From Amorphophallus konjac (lineage: Eukaryota > Streptophyta > Magnoliopsida > Alismatales > Araceae), in NCBI GenBank assembly GCA_022559845.1, contig CM040128.1, positions 218,535,643 through 218,599,642 of the forward strand: DNA of 64,000 nt, in the 5' to 3' direction. Positions 1 through 11,461 of the stretch are shown here, piece by piece (position 1 is the first letter of the stretch; each line of letters begins with the position of its first letter). The position numbers and the translations under genes were made by a program. The notes beneath the pieces were generated by a model that did no database searches, was not told where the DNA came from, and was given only the letters and a program-made list of their open reading frames with translations.

Positions 1-3000
1 GGTTTTTGGGGGTTTAGGGTTTGGGGTTTGCCGTTTGGGATTTGGGGTTTAGGGGTTAAGGGTTAGGGAATGGTTTGGGGTTCACGGTTCGGGTTTGGGG
101 GTTGGTGGGTTGGGTTTGGGGTTTAGAGTTTAGGGTTTTAGTGTTTTGTGATTTTAGGAGGTTTGAGATTTGGCGTTTGGGGTTTAGCGGTTAGAGGTTA
201 GAGAATGGTTTAGGGTTTAGGGTTTGGGGTTGTTTATGATTTAGGGTTTGGGGTTTGGGACTTAGGGTTTGGGATTGGGGGTTAGTGGTTTAGGTTTAGG
301 GTTTGGGATTGGGGTTTAGGTATGGGGTTTAGAATTTAGGGTTTAGGGTTTTAGGGTTTTGGGGGGTTTGGGATTTAGGGTTTTAGGGTTTTAGGGGTTT
401 CGTGGGTTTGGGATTTACGGTTTAGTGATTTAACAGATTAGGGGTTAGGGGTTTAAGGGGTTGGGGGTAGGGGTGGGTTTAGGGTTTTAAGGTTTTAGGG
501 TGTAGTATTTCGGGTTTGGGGTTTAGGGTTCAACGTTTAGGGTTTTTGTGGGTTTCGGGTTTGGGGTTTGCCGTTTGGGATTTGGGGTTTAGGGGTTAAG
601 GGTTAGGGGATGGTTTGGGGTTCACGGTTCGGGTTTGGGGGTTGGTGGGTTGGGTTTGGGGTTTAGAGTTTAGGGTTTTAGTGTTTCGTGATTTTAGGAG
701 GTTTGGGATTTGGCGTTTGGGGTTTAGGGGTTAGAGGTTAGAGAATGGTTTAGGGTTTGGGGTAGTTTATGATTTCGGGTTTGGGGTTTGGGACTTTGGG
801 TTTGGGATTGGGGGTTGGTGGTTTAGGTTTAGGATTTCGGGTTGGGGTTTAGGTATGGGGTTTAGAATTTCGGGTTTAGGGTTTGGGGGGTTTGGGATTT
901 AGGGTTTTAGGGTTTAAGGGGTTTCGTGGGTCTAGGATTTGGCGTTTGACATTTGGGGTTTGCAGTTTAGTGATTTAGCAGATTAGGGGTTAGGGGTTTA
1001 GAGGGTTAGGGGGTAGGGGTGGGTTTAGGGTTTTAAGATTTTAGGGTTTAGGATTTCTGGTTTGGGGTTTAGGGTTCAACGTTTAGGGTTTGGGGTTTGC
1101 CATTTGGGATTTGGGGTTTGGCATTTGGGGTTTGGTGTTTAGGGGTTAAGGGTTAGGGGATAGTTTAGGGTTTAGGATTTTAGGGTTTTAGGGTTTGGGG
1201 TTGTTTAAGGTTCACGGTTTAGGGTTCACAGTTTGGGTTTGGGGGTTGGTGGGCTGGGTTTGGGGTTTTGAGTTTAGGGTTTTAGTGTTTTGTGATTTTA
1301 GGAGGTTTAGGATTTGGCGTCTGGAGTTTCGGGGTTTAGGGGTTAGAGGTTAGAGAATGGTTTAGGGTTTAGAGTGGTTTTGGGGGGTTTCAGGGTAAGG
1401 GGTTTATGGGTTCGGGGTTAGGGGATGGTTTAAGTTTTTAGGGTTTAAGGTTTGCGATTTTAGGTTGTTTAGGGTTTAGGGGTTTTGGGGGGTTTCAGGT
1501 TTAGGGGTTTAGGGTTTAGGGGTTAGGGGTTAGGGGATGGTTTAGGTTTTTAGTGTTTAAGGGTTGTTTAGGGTTTAGGGTTTGGGAGTTGGGGGTTTGA
1601 GTTTGGGGTTTACGTTTGGGGTTTAGGGTCTTAGGGTTTGGGGTTTAGGGAGGCTTGGGGTTTAGGGGTTTAGCGGATTAGGGTATAGAGGTTTTGGGGG
1701 GTTAGGGGTCAGGGGAGGGTTTAGGGTTTTAAGGGTTTTAAGATTTTGGGCTTTAGGGTTTAGGGATAGTGATTTGGGGTTTAGGGTTTTTGGATTTTTT
1801 GGGGTTTGGCATTTGTGGTTTTGGGTTTAGGGGTTAACGGTTAAAGGATGGTTTAGGGTTTAGGGTTTAGGGTTTGGGGGGTTTAGGGGTTAGGGTTTCT
1901 GTTTGGGTGTTGGTGGCTTGGGTTTGGGGTTGGGACTTGGGGTTTAGAGTTTAGGGTTTAGGGTTTTAGGGTTTAGTGGTTTTAGGGGGTTTGGGGTTTG
2001 GCGTTTGGGATTAGGGGTTAGCGGATGGTTTAGGGTTTAGGGTTTTAGGGTTTTGGTGTTAGTGTTTTGGTTTCGGGGTTGGTGGTTTGGGTTTGTGGTT
2101 TACGTTTGGGGTTTAGAGTTTAGGGTTTAGGGTCTTATGGTTTAGAGGTTTTGGGGTGATTGGGGTTTGGGGTTTGGCGTTTGGCATTTGGGTTTCGGAT
2201 TTAGGAGTTTAGCATATTTGGGGTTAAGGGTTTACGAGATTAGGGGTTAGGGGAGGGTTTCGGGTTTTAGGGTTTAGTGTTTTAGGGTTTAGGGTTTAAG
2301 GTTTAGGGTTTTTGGGGTTTGGGGTTTGGCATTTGGGGTTTACGGGTTATGGTTTAGGGAATGGTCTAGGGTTTAGGATTTTAGGGTTTTAGGGTTTGGG
2401 GTTGTTTATGATTTAGGGTTTAGGGTTTGGGACTTAGGGTTTGGGATTGGGGTTGGTGGTTTAGGTTTAGGGTTTGGGATTGTGGTTTAGGTATGGGGTT
2501 TAGAGTTTTAGGGTTTTAGGGTTTAAGGGGTTTCATGGGTTTGGGATTTGGGGTTTAGTGGTTTAGGGTTCATGGTTTAGGGTTTGGGGGGTTTAGGGGT
2601 TAGGGGTTTGGCGGTTGGTGGTTTGGGTTTGGGGTTGGGATTTGCGATTTAGAGTTTAGGGTTTAGGGGTTTTAGGGGGTTTGGGGTTTGGCGTTTGGCG
2701 TTATGGGTTAGGGGATGGTTTAGGGTTTTAGGGTTTCGGGGATTGACATTTGGGGTTTGTGGTTTACATTTGGGGTTTAGCATTTAGGGTTTAGGGCCTT
2801 AGGGTTTAGGGGTTTTGGGATGTTTAGGGTTTGGCGTTTGGCGTTTGGCGTTAGGGGTTTCGGATTTAGGGGTTTAGTAGATTTGGGGTTAAGGGTTTAG
2901 GGGGTTAGGGGTTAGTGGAGGGTTTAGGGTTTAGGCTTTAGTGTTTTAAGGGTTTTATGGTTTTGGATTTATGGTTTAGGGTTTTGGGGTTTGGGGTTTG

Positions 3001-6000
3001 GCATTTGGGGTTTGGGGTTTACGGGTTATGGTTTAGGGGATGGTTTAGGATTTTCGGGTTTTAGGGTTTGGGGTTGTTTAAGGTTCACGGTTTAGGGTTT
3101 GGGGTTGTTTCGGGTTCACGGTTTGGGTTTGGGGGTTGGTGGGTTGGGTTTGGGGTTTAGAGTTTATGGTTTTAGTGTTTTGTGATTTTAAGAGGTTTGG
3201 GATTTAGCGTTTGGGGTTTGGAGTTTAAAGTTTAGGGTTTTAGTGTTTTGTGATTTTAAGAGGTTTGGGGTTTAGAGGTTTAGGGGTTAGAAGTTAGAGA
3301 ATGGTTTAGGGTTTGGGACTTAGGGTTTGGGATTGGGGGTTGGTGGTTTAGGTTTAGGGTTTGGGATTAGGGTTTAGGTGTGGGGTTTAGAATTTAGGGT
3401 TTTGGGGTTTTGGGGGGATTATGATTTACGGGTTTTATGGTTTAAGGGGTTTCGTGGCTTGACGTTTGGGGTTTGGGGTTTGCGGTTTAGTGGTTTAGCA
3501 GATTAGGGGTTAGGGGGTGGGGGTGGGTTTAGGGTTTTAAGGTTTTAGGGTTTAGTATTTAGGGTTTGGGGTTTAGGGTTTTGGGGGGTTTAGTGTTTGG
3601 GGTTTGCCGTTTGGGATTTGGGGTTTGGCATTTGGGGTTTGGGGTTGAGGTGTTAAGGGTTAGGGTTTAGGGTTTAGGGTTTGGGGTTTGGGATTGGTTA
3701 GGGTTCACGGTTTAGGGTTTAGGATTTAGGGTTTAGAGTTTGGGGGGTTTCGGGTTTAAGGGTTCATGGGTTATGGGTTAGGGGATGGTTTTGGTTTTTA
3801 GGGTTTAAGGTTTGCGGTTTTGGGTTGTTTAGGGTTCAGGGTTTGTCGTTTAGGGTTTGGAGGGTTAGGGTTTTGGTTTGGGGTTTGGGGGTTTGAGTTT
3901 GGTGTTTACGTTTGGGGTTTAGGGTCTTAGGGTTTGGGGTTTTGGGGGGTTTCGAGTTTAGGGGTTTAGCGGGTTAGGGTATAGAGGTTTAGGGGGGTTA
4001 GGGGTCATGGGAGGGTTTAGGGTTTTAGGATTTTGGGGTTTAGGGTTTCGGGATTGCGATTTGGGGTTCAGGGTTTAAGGTTTTAGGGTTTTTTGGGATT
4101 TGGCATTTGGGGTTTAGGGGTTTGGCATTTAAGGTTTCGAGTTTAGGGGTTAACGGTTAGAGAATGATTTAGGGTTTAAGGTTTAGGGTTTGGGGTTTGG
4201 GGTTGTGTTGGCTTCTTGCTTTAGGGTTTAGGGTTTGGGGGTTTAGGGGTTAGGGTTTGGGTTTGAGCGTTAGTGGTTTGGATTTGGGGTTGGGATTTGG
4301 GGTTTAGAGTTTACGGTTTAGGGGTTTTAGGGGGTTTGGGGTTTGGCGTTTGGTGTTAGGGGATGGCTTAAGGTTTAGTGTTTTAGGGTTTTGGGGCTAG
4401 GGTTTGGGTTTCAGGGTTGGTGGTTTGGGTTTGGGTTTGGGGTTTACATTTGTGGTTTAGGGTTTAGGGTTTAGGGTCTTAGGGTTTTGGGGTGTTTGGG
4501 GTTTGGCGTTTGGGGTTTTGGATTTAGGGGTTTAGCAGATTTGGGGTTAAGGGTTTAAGGGGTTATGGGTTAGGGGAAGGTTTAGGGTTTTAGGGTTTAG
4601 TGTTTTAAGGGTTTTAGGGTTTTTGCTTTAAGGTTTAGGGTTTTTGGGATTTGGGGTTTGGCATTTGGAGTTTGGGGTTTGGTGTTTACGGGTTATGGTT
4701 TAGGGGATGGTTTAGGGTTTATGATTTTAGGGTTTTAGGGTTTGGGGTTGTTTAAGGTTCACGGTTTAGGGTTTGTGGTTGTTTAGGGATCACGGTTTCG
4801 GTTTGGGGGTTGGTGGGTTGGGTTTGGGGTTTAGAGTTTAGGGTTTTAGTGTTTTGTGATTTTAGGAGGTTTGGGATTTGGCGTTTGGGGTTTAGGGGTT
4901 AGAGGTTAGAGAATGGTTTAGGGTTTAGGGTTTGGGGTTGTTTATGATTTAGGGTTTGGGATTTAGGGTTTGGGATTGGGGGTTAGTGGTTTAGGTTTAG
5001 GGTTTGGGATTGGGATTTAGGTATGGGGTTTAGAATTTAGGGTTTAGGGTTTTAGGGTTTTGGGGGGTTTGGGATTTAGGGTTTTAGGGTTTTAGGGGTT
5101 TCGTGGGTTTGGGATTTGGCGTTTGACGTTTGGTGTTTGGGGTTTGGGGTTTACGGTTTAGTGATTTAGCAGATTAGGGGTTATGGGTTTAAGGGGTTGG
5201 GGGGTAGGGGTGGGTTTAGGGTTTTAAGGTTTTAGGGTGTAGGATTTCGGGTTTGGGGTTTAGGGTTCAACGTTTAGGGTTTTTGGGGGTTTAGGGTTTG
5301 GGGTTTGCCGTTTGGGATTTGGGGTTTAGGGGTTAAGGGTTAGGTGATGGTTTGGGGTTCACGGTTCGGGTTTGGGGGTTGGTGGGTTGGGTTTGGGGTT
5401 TAGAGTTTAGGGTTTTAGTGTTTTGTGATTTTAGGAGGTTTGGGATTTGGCGTTTGGGGTTTAGGGGTTAGAGGTTAGAGAATGGTTTAGGGTTTAGGGT
5501 TCAACGTTTAGGGTTTTTGGGGGTTTAGGGTTTGGGGTTTGCCGTTTGGGATTTGGTGTTTAGGGGTTAAGGGTTAGGTGATGGTTTGGGGTTCACGGTT
5601 CGGGTTTGGGGGTTGGTGGGTTGGGTTTGGGGTTTAGAGTTTAGGGTTTTAGTGTTTTGTGATTTTAGGAGGTTTGGGATTTGGCGTTTGGGGTTTAGGG
5701 GTTAGAGATTAGAGAATGGTTTAGGGTTTAGGGTTTGGGGTTGTTTATGATTTAGGGTTTGGGGTTTGGGACTTAGGGTTTGGGATTGGGGGTTAGTGGT
5801 TTAGGTTTAGGGTTTGGGATTGGGGTTTAGGTATGGGGTTTAGAATTTAGGGTTTAGGGTTTTAGGGTTTTGGGGGGTTTGGGATTTAGGGTTTTAGGGG
5901 TTTCGTGGGTTTGGGATTTGGCGTTTGACGTTTGGGGTTTGGGGTTTACGGTTTAGTGATTTAGCGGATTAGGGGTTAGGGGTTTAAGGGGGTGGGGGTA

Positions 6001-6070
6001 GGGGTGGGTTTAGGGTTTTAAGGTTTTAGGGTGTAGGATTTCGGGTTTGGGGTTTAGGGTTCAACGTTTA
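1..6070 (+). repeat. Degenerate telomere-like satellite, TTTAGGG orientation, higher-order organised
   Basis: Almost every word is a variant of the plant telomere heptamer: TTTAGGG, TTTGGGG, TTTGGCG, TTTGGCA or TTTCGGG, broken at intervals by GGATGG and TTCACGG blocks. Above the 7-bp level there are longer units. A unit of about 0.54 kb opens with GGTTTTTGGGGGTTTAGGG and starts at 1, 541, 5,279 (partial, to 5,511), 5,512 and again at 6,309. The stretch 541 to about 2,560 recurs 5.77 kb further on, at 6,309 to about 8,340. A block containing GGGTCTTAGGGTTTG recurs near 1,620 and 3,915. This is not a functional telomere: the heptamers are too diverged and it is internal. I see no gene here. Confidence 0.95.
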
Positions 6071-6305
6071 GGGCCACTTTGATAATGGCTTAGGTTAGGG
6101 GCGGGTGACTTACCCGGATTAGCCCACCCCACCCCTAACCCTAACCCGAGTGGATTAACTCATTCCACCTATTTCTTAGGACTGAGTTAATCCGCTTTAA
6201 CCCTATCCGACTCAGGTTAAGAAAAAAAACTATCAAACAAGGAGTAACTCACCCGACTCCATTTAACCCACCCTAACCCAGTTTAACCCGTTACAAAAGT
6301 GGCCC
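6071..6305. mobile_element. PIF/Harbinger-type (Tourist-like) MITE, 235 bp
   Basis: The element starts GGGCCACTTTGATAATGGC and ends in the imperfect inverse of that sequence (...TTACAAAAGTGGCCC). It is flanked by TTA at 6,068-6,070 and 6,306-6,308. TTA duplication is the hallmark of PIF/Harbinger insertion. The ends are confirmed by unoccupied paralogous sites at about 531-547, 5,268-5,285 and 5,503-5,517, where the flanks CAACGTTTA and GGGTTTTT are joined with a single TTA. It has no coding capacity. It belongs to the same family as the outer part of the element at 11,208, inserted in the opposite orientation; the two share the exact inverse of GTCGGATAGGGTTAAAG. Confidence 0.9.
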
Positions 6306-9300
6306 TTAGGGTTTTTGGGGGTTTAGGATTTGGGGTTTGCCGTTTGGGATTTGGGGTTTAGGGGTTAAGGGTTAGGGGATGGTTTGGGGTTCACAGTTCG
6401 GGTTTGGGGGTTGGTGGGTTGGGTTTGGGGTTTAGAGTTTAGGGTTTTAGTGTTTCGTGATTTTAGGAGGTTTGGGATTTGGCGTTTGGGGTTTAGGGGT
6501 TAGAGGTTAGAGAATGGTTTGGGGTTTAGGGTTTGGGGTTGTTCATGATTTCGGGTTTGGGGTTTGGGACTTTGGGTTTGGGATTGGGGGTTGGTGGTTT
6601 AGGTTTAGGGTTTGGGATTGGGGTTTAGGTATGGGGTTTAGAATTTCGGGTTTAGGGTTTTGGGGGGTTTGGGATTTAGGGTTTTTGGGTTTAAGGGGTT
6701 TCGTGGGTCTGGGATTTGGCGTTTGACATTTGGGGTTTGGGGTTTGCAGTTTAGTGATTTAGCAGATTAGGGGTTTGGGGTTTAGAGGGTTAGGGGGTAG
6801 GGTGGGTTTAGGGTTTTAAGATTTTAGGGTTTAGGATTTCTGGTTTGGGGTTTAGGGTTCAACGTTTAGGGTTTGGGGTTTGCCATTTGGGATTTGGGGT
6901 TTGGCATTTGGGGTTTGGGGTTTAGGGGTTAAGGGTTAGGGGATGGTTTAGGGTTTAGGATTTTAGGGTTTTAGGGTTTGGGGTTGTTTAAGGTTCACGG
7001 TTTAGGGTTTGGGGTTGTTTAGGGTTCACAGTTTGGGTTTGGGGGTTGGTGGGCTGGGTTTGGGGTTTTGAGTTTAGGGTTTTAGTGTTTTGTGATTTTA
7101 GGAGGTTTAGGATTTGGCGTATGGAGTTTAGGGGTTTAGGGGTTAGAGGTTAGAGAATGGTTTAGGGTTTAGAGTGGTTTTGGGGGGTTTCAGGGTAAGG
7201 GGTTTATGGGTTAGGGGTTAGGGGATGGTTTAAGTTTTTAGGGTTTAAGGTTTGCGGTTTTAGGTTGTTTAGGGTTTAGGGGTTTTGGGGGGTTTCAGGT
7301 TTAGGGGTTTAGGGTTTAGGGGTTAAGGGTTAGGGGATGGTTTAGGTTTTTAGGGTTTAAGGGTTGTTTAGGGTTTAGGGTTTGGGAGTTGGGGGTTTAC
7401 GTTTGGGGTTTTGGGTCTTAGGGTATGTGGTTTAGGGAGGCTTGGGGTTTAGGGGTTTAGCGGATTAGGGTATAGAGGTTTTGGGGGGTTAGGGGTCAGG
7501 GGAGGGTAGGGTTTTAAGGGTTTTAAGATTTTGGGCTTTAGGGTTTAGGGATTGTGATTTGGGGTTTAGGGTTTTTGGATTTTTTGGGGTTTGGCATTTG
7601 GGGTTTTGGGTTTAGGGGTTAACGGTTAAAGGATGGTTTCGAGTTTAGGGTTTAGGGTTTAGGGGGTTTAGGGGTTAGGGTTTCTGTTTGGGTGTTGGTG
7701 GTTTGGGTTTGGGGTTGGGACTTGGGGTTTAGAGTTTAGGGTTTAGGGTTTTAGGGTTTAGTGGTTTTAGGGGGTTTGGGGTTTGGCGTTTGGGATTAGG
7801 GGTTAGCGGATGGTTTAGGGTTTAGGGTTTTAGGGTTTTGGTGTTAGTGTTTGGGTTTTGGGGTTGGTGGTTTGGGTTTGTGGTTTACGTTTGGGGTTTA
7901 GAGTTTAGGGTTTAGGGTCTTTGGGTTTAGAGGTTTTGGGGTGTTTGGGGTTTGGCGTTTGGCATTTGGGTTTCGGATTTAGGAGTTTAGCATATTTGGG
8001 GTTAAGGGTTTACGATGTTAGGGGTTAGGGGAGGGTTTCGGGTTTTAGGGTTTAGTGTTTTACGGGTTTTAGGGTTTGGGGTTTTTGGGGTTTGGGGTTT
8101 GGCATTTGGGGTTTACGGGTTATGGTTTAGGGAATGGTTTAGGGTTTAGGATTTTAGGGTTTTAGGGTTTGGGGTTGTTTATGATTTAGGGTTTAGGGTT
8201 TGGGACTTAGGGTTTGGGATTGGGGTTGTTGGTTTAGGTTTAGGGTTTGGGATTGTGGTTTAGGTATGGGGTTTAGAGTTAGGTTTAGGGTTTAAGGGGT
8301 TTCGTGGGTTTGGGATTTGGGGTTTGGGGTTTAGTGGTTTAGTGGATTAGGGGTTAGGGGTTTAGGGGGTTAGGGGGTAGGGGTGGGTTTAGGGTTTTAA
8401 AGTTTTACGGTTTAGGATTTCGGGTTTGGGGTTTAGCGTTTTTGGGGGTTTAGGGTTTGGGGTTTGCCGTTTGGGAATTGGGGTTTAGGGGTTGTTAGGG
8501 GATGATTTAGGGTTTAGGGTTTGGGGTTTGGGGTTGTTTAGGGTTCACAGTTTAGGGTTTAGGATTTTGGGTTTAGAATTTGGGGGATTTCAGGGTTAGT
8601 GTTGGTGTTTGGGGGTTGGTGGTTTGGGTTTGGGGTTTAGAGTTTAGGGCTTAGGGGTTTTGGTGGGTTTGGGGTTTGGCGTTTGGAGTTTAGGGATTTC
8701 GGGGTAAGGGGATGGTTTAAGGTTAAGGATTTTAGGGTTTAGGGTTCTTTAGGGTTTAGGGTTTGGGGGTTTACATTTGGCGTAAAGAGTTGAGGATTTA
8801 GGGACTTAATGTTTAGGGGTTTTGGGGGGTTTGGGGTTTAGCGGATTAGCGGTTAGAGGTTTACGGGGTTAGGGGTTTGGGGAGGGTTTAGGGTTTTAAG
8901 AGTTTAAGGGTTTTAGGGTTTTAGGGTTTAGGGTTTGGGGTTTAAGATTTAGGGTTCAGGGTTTAGGATTTAGCGTTTATGGTTTTAGGGTTTTGGGGGT
9001 TTGGCATTTGGGGTTTGGGATTTAGGGGTTTAGGGGTTTGGCGTTTGGGGTTTGGTGTTTACGGTTTGGGGATTCAGGGGTTAACGGTTAATGGATGGTT
9101 TAGGGTTTAGGGTTCACGGCTTAGGTTTAGGGTTAAGTTCGGGGGTTGGTGGTTTAGATTTGGGATTTGAGTTTGGGGTTCAGAGTTTAGGGTTTAGGGT
9201 TTGAGGGATTAGGGGTTTTGGAGGGTTTAGGTTTGGCATTTGGTGTTAGGGGTTTGGTGGTTTAGGGTTTAGGATTTTATGGTTTGGGGTTTGTGATTGT

Positions 9301-11207
9301 TTAGGGTTTCGGGTTTAGAGTTTGGGGGGTTTGGGGGTTAGGGTTTCGTTTTGGTGGTTGGTAGTTTTGGTTTGGGATTTACGTTTGGGGTTTAGAGTTT
9401 TGGGTCTTAGGGTTTAGGGGTTTTAGGGCATTTGGGGTTTGGCTTTTGGCGTTTGGGATTTGGGGTTAGGGGAGGGTTTTGTGTTTTAGGGTTTAGTGTT
9501 TAGTGTTTAGTGTTTTAAGGGTTTTAGGTTTGAGGTTTAGAGTTTTAGGTGTTTGGGGTTTGGCATTTGGGGTTTGGGGTTTACTAGTTATGGTTTAAGG
9601 TTTAGGATTTTGGGGTTTTAGGGTTTGGGGTTGTTTAAGGTTCACGGTTTATGGTTTGGGGTTGTTTAGGGTTCACGGTTTGGGTTTGGGTGTTGGTGGG
9701 TTGGGTTTGGGGTTTAGAGTTTAGGGTTTGAGTGTTTTCTGATTTTAGGAGGTTTGGGGTTTAGGTGTTTAGGAGTTAGGGGTTAGAGAATGGTTTAGGG
9801 TTTGGGACTTAGGGTTTGGGTTTGGGGGTTGGTGGTTTAGGTTTAGGGTTTGGAATTGGGGTTTGGGTATGGGGTTTAGAATTTAGGGTTTATGGGTTTT
9901 AGGGGGTTTTAGATTTAGGGTTTTAGAGGTTTGGTGAGTTTGGGATTTGGCGTTTGAGGTTTGAGGTTTGGGGTTTGCTGTTTAGTGGCTTAACAGATTA
10001 CGGGTTAGGAGTTTAGAGGGGTTAGGGAGTAGGGGTGGGTTTAGGGTTTTAAGTGGGTTTGAAAGGTTTCAGCATTTAGGGTTTTTGGGGGTTTGGGGTT
10101 TGCCGTTTGGGATTTGGGATTTGGCATTTGGGGTTTGGGGTTTAGGAGTTTAGGGTTAGGGGATGGTTTAGGGTTCAAGGTTTAGGGTTTGGGGTTTTGG
10201 GTTGTTTAGGGTTAACAGTTTAGGGTTTAGGATTTTGGGTTTAGAGTTTGGGGGGTTTCGGGGTTAGGGTTGGGGTTTGGGGGTTAGTGGTTTGGGTTTG
10301 GGATTTAGAGTTTAGGGGTTTGGGGGGGTTGGTGTTTGGAGTTTAGGGGTTTGGGGGGAAGGGGATGGTTTAGGGTTTAGGATTTTAGGGTTTGGGGTTG
10401 TTTAGGGTTTAGGGTTTGGGGGTTAGGGTTTGGGTTTGAGAGTTTGGGGTTTACATTTGGCATTTAGAGTTTAGGATTTAGGGTCTTACTGTTTAGTGGT
10501 TTTGGGGGGTTTGGGGTTTAGCAGATTAGGGGTTAGAGGTTTATAGGGGTTAGGGGAGGGTTTAGGGTTTTAAGGGTTTTAGGGTTTAGGGTTTAAGATT
10601 TAGGGTTCAGGGTTTAGGATTTAGCGTTTAGGATTTTATGATTTTTGGGCTTTTGGCATTTTGGGTTTCGTGTTTGGGGTTTAGCGATTCAGGGGTTAAC
10701 GGTTAACAGATAGTTTAGGGTTTAGGGTTTGAGTTTGGGTTTTGGTGGTTTAGGTATGGGATTAGGGTTTGGGGTTCAGAGTTTAGGGTCCAGGGTTTGA
10801 GGGTTTTGGGGTTTTGGGGGGTTTAGGTTTGGCGTTTGGTGTTAGGGGTTAGGGGATGATGGTTTAGGGTTTAGGATTTTATGGTTTGGGGTTTGTGGTT
10901 GTTTACGGTTTACGATTTAGAGTTTGGGGGGTTTGGGGGTTAGGCTTTCGTTTTGGTGGTTGGTGGTTTTGATTTGAGATTTATGTTTGGGGTTTAGAGT
11001 TTAGGGTCTTAGGGTTTAGGGGTTTTTAGGCGTTTGGGGTTTGGCGTTTGGGATTTGGGGTTTAGCATATTTTGGGTTAGGGATTAGGTGTTTAGCTTTT
11101 TAGGATTTTAGGATTTTAGGGTTTAGGGTTTTCTGGGTTTTAGGGTTTTAGGGTTTAAGGTGTAGGGTTTAGGGTTCAAGGTTTAGGTTTTAGAGTTTAG
11201 AGTTTTA
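6306..11207 (+). repeat. Telomere-like satellite, second copy of the 5.77-kb segment, then 1.7-kb higher-order units
   Basis: The first two kilobases repeat 541-2,560 closely, including an unusual block with CAGGGTAAGGGGTTTATGGG at about 7,190 (compare about 1,390). From about 8,400 the order of variant heptamers changes to a longer unit. The marker phrase 'GGG-CTTA-TGTTTA' recurs at about 8,800, 10,490 and 12,265, a spacing of 1.7-1.8 kb. The same unit reappears near 49,437 and 50,997. Apparent reading frames rich in Gly, Leu, Phe and Trp are a by-product of the repeat. Confidence 0.93.
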
Positions 11208-11370
11208 GGGCCACTTTGGTAACGGGTTATTGTGGGTTAGGGTGGGTTAACTGGGGTCTGGTGATTTATTCTTTGTTTGATACTTTTTTCCTTAACCCGG
11301 GTCGGATAGGGTTAAAGTGGATTAACTCATTCTACTTAAATAGGTGCAATGAGTTACTCCACCCGAGTTA
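11208..11370. mobile_element. Harbinger-type MITE, outer part of a composite, lacking its own 3' end
   Basis: It follows TTA at 11,205-11,207 and begins GGGCCACTTTGGTAACGGG. Its interior aligns with the inverse complement of the 6,071-6,305 element through GTCGGATAGGGTTAAAG, then GGATTAACTCATTC and GAGTTACTCCACCCGAGTTA. It stops where a second, shorter foldback element begins at 11,371. The last 70 or so bases expected from the 6,071 relative are missing. The TTA at 11,462-11,464 could therefore be the duplication of the composite as a whole. Confidence 0.8.
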
Positions 11371-11461
11371 GGGCCACTTTGGTAACGGGTTGGGTTAAGG
11401 GCAGCAGGACCTCCCCGTGTAGGCCACCGGCCCTTAACCCAACCCGTTACCAAAGTGGCCC
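11371..11461. mobile_element. 91-bp foldback MITE with perfect 32-bp arms, nested or fused in the 11,208 element
   Basis: The arms 11,371-11,402 and 11,430-11,461 are perfect inverted repeats of 32 bp that begin with the same 19-bp end as the outer element, leaving a loop of 27 bp. TTA is present on both sides (11,368-11,370 and 11,462-11,464). The composite 11,208-11,461 therefore carries three copies of one terminal sequence, two direct and one inverted. Either a minimal element inserted and the outer end was lost, or abortive repair rebuilt the outer element's end. Confidence 0.8.

Noticed and set aside
1..6070. True telomere or chromosome end
   Set aside because: Perfect TTTAGGG runs are short, variants dominate, and the array continues into transposons and reverses direction. 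It is interstitial or subtelomeric satellite.
6514..6726. 70-codon frame rich in Gly, Leu, Phe and Trp in the satellite (also 11,349-11,552, 41,525-41,887, 50,575-50,757 and 52,621-52,806)
   Set aside because: A 7-bp repeat read in any frame gives a 7-residue pattern and few stops. The frames do not respect the higher-order units and have no codon bias, so they are by-products.
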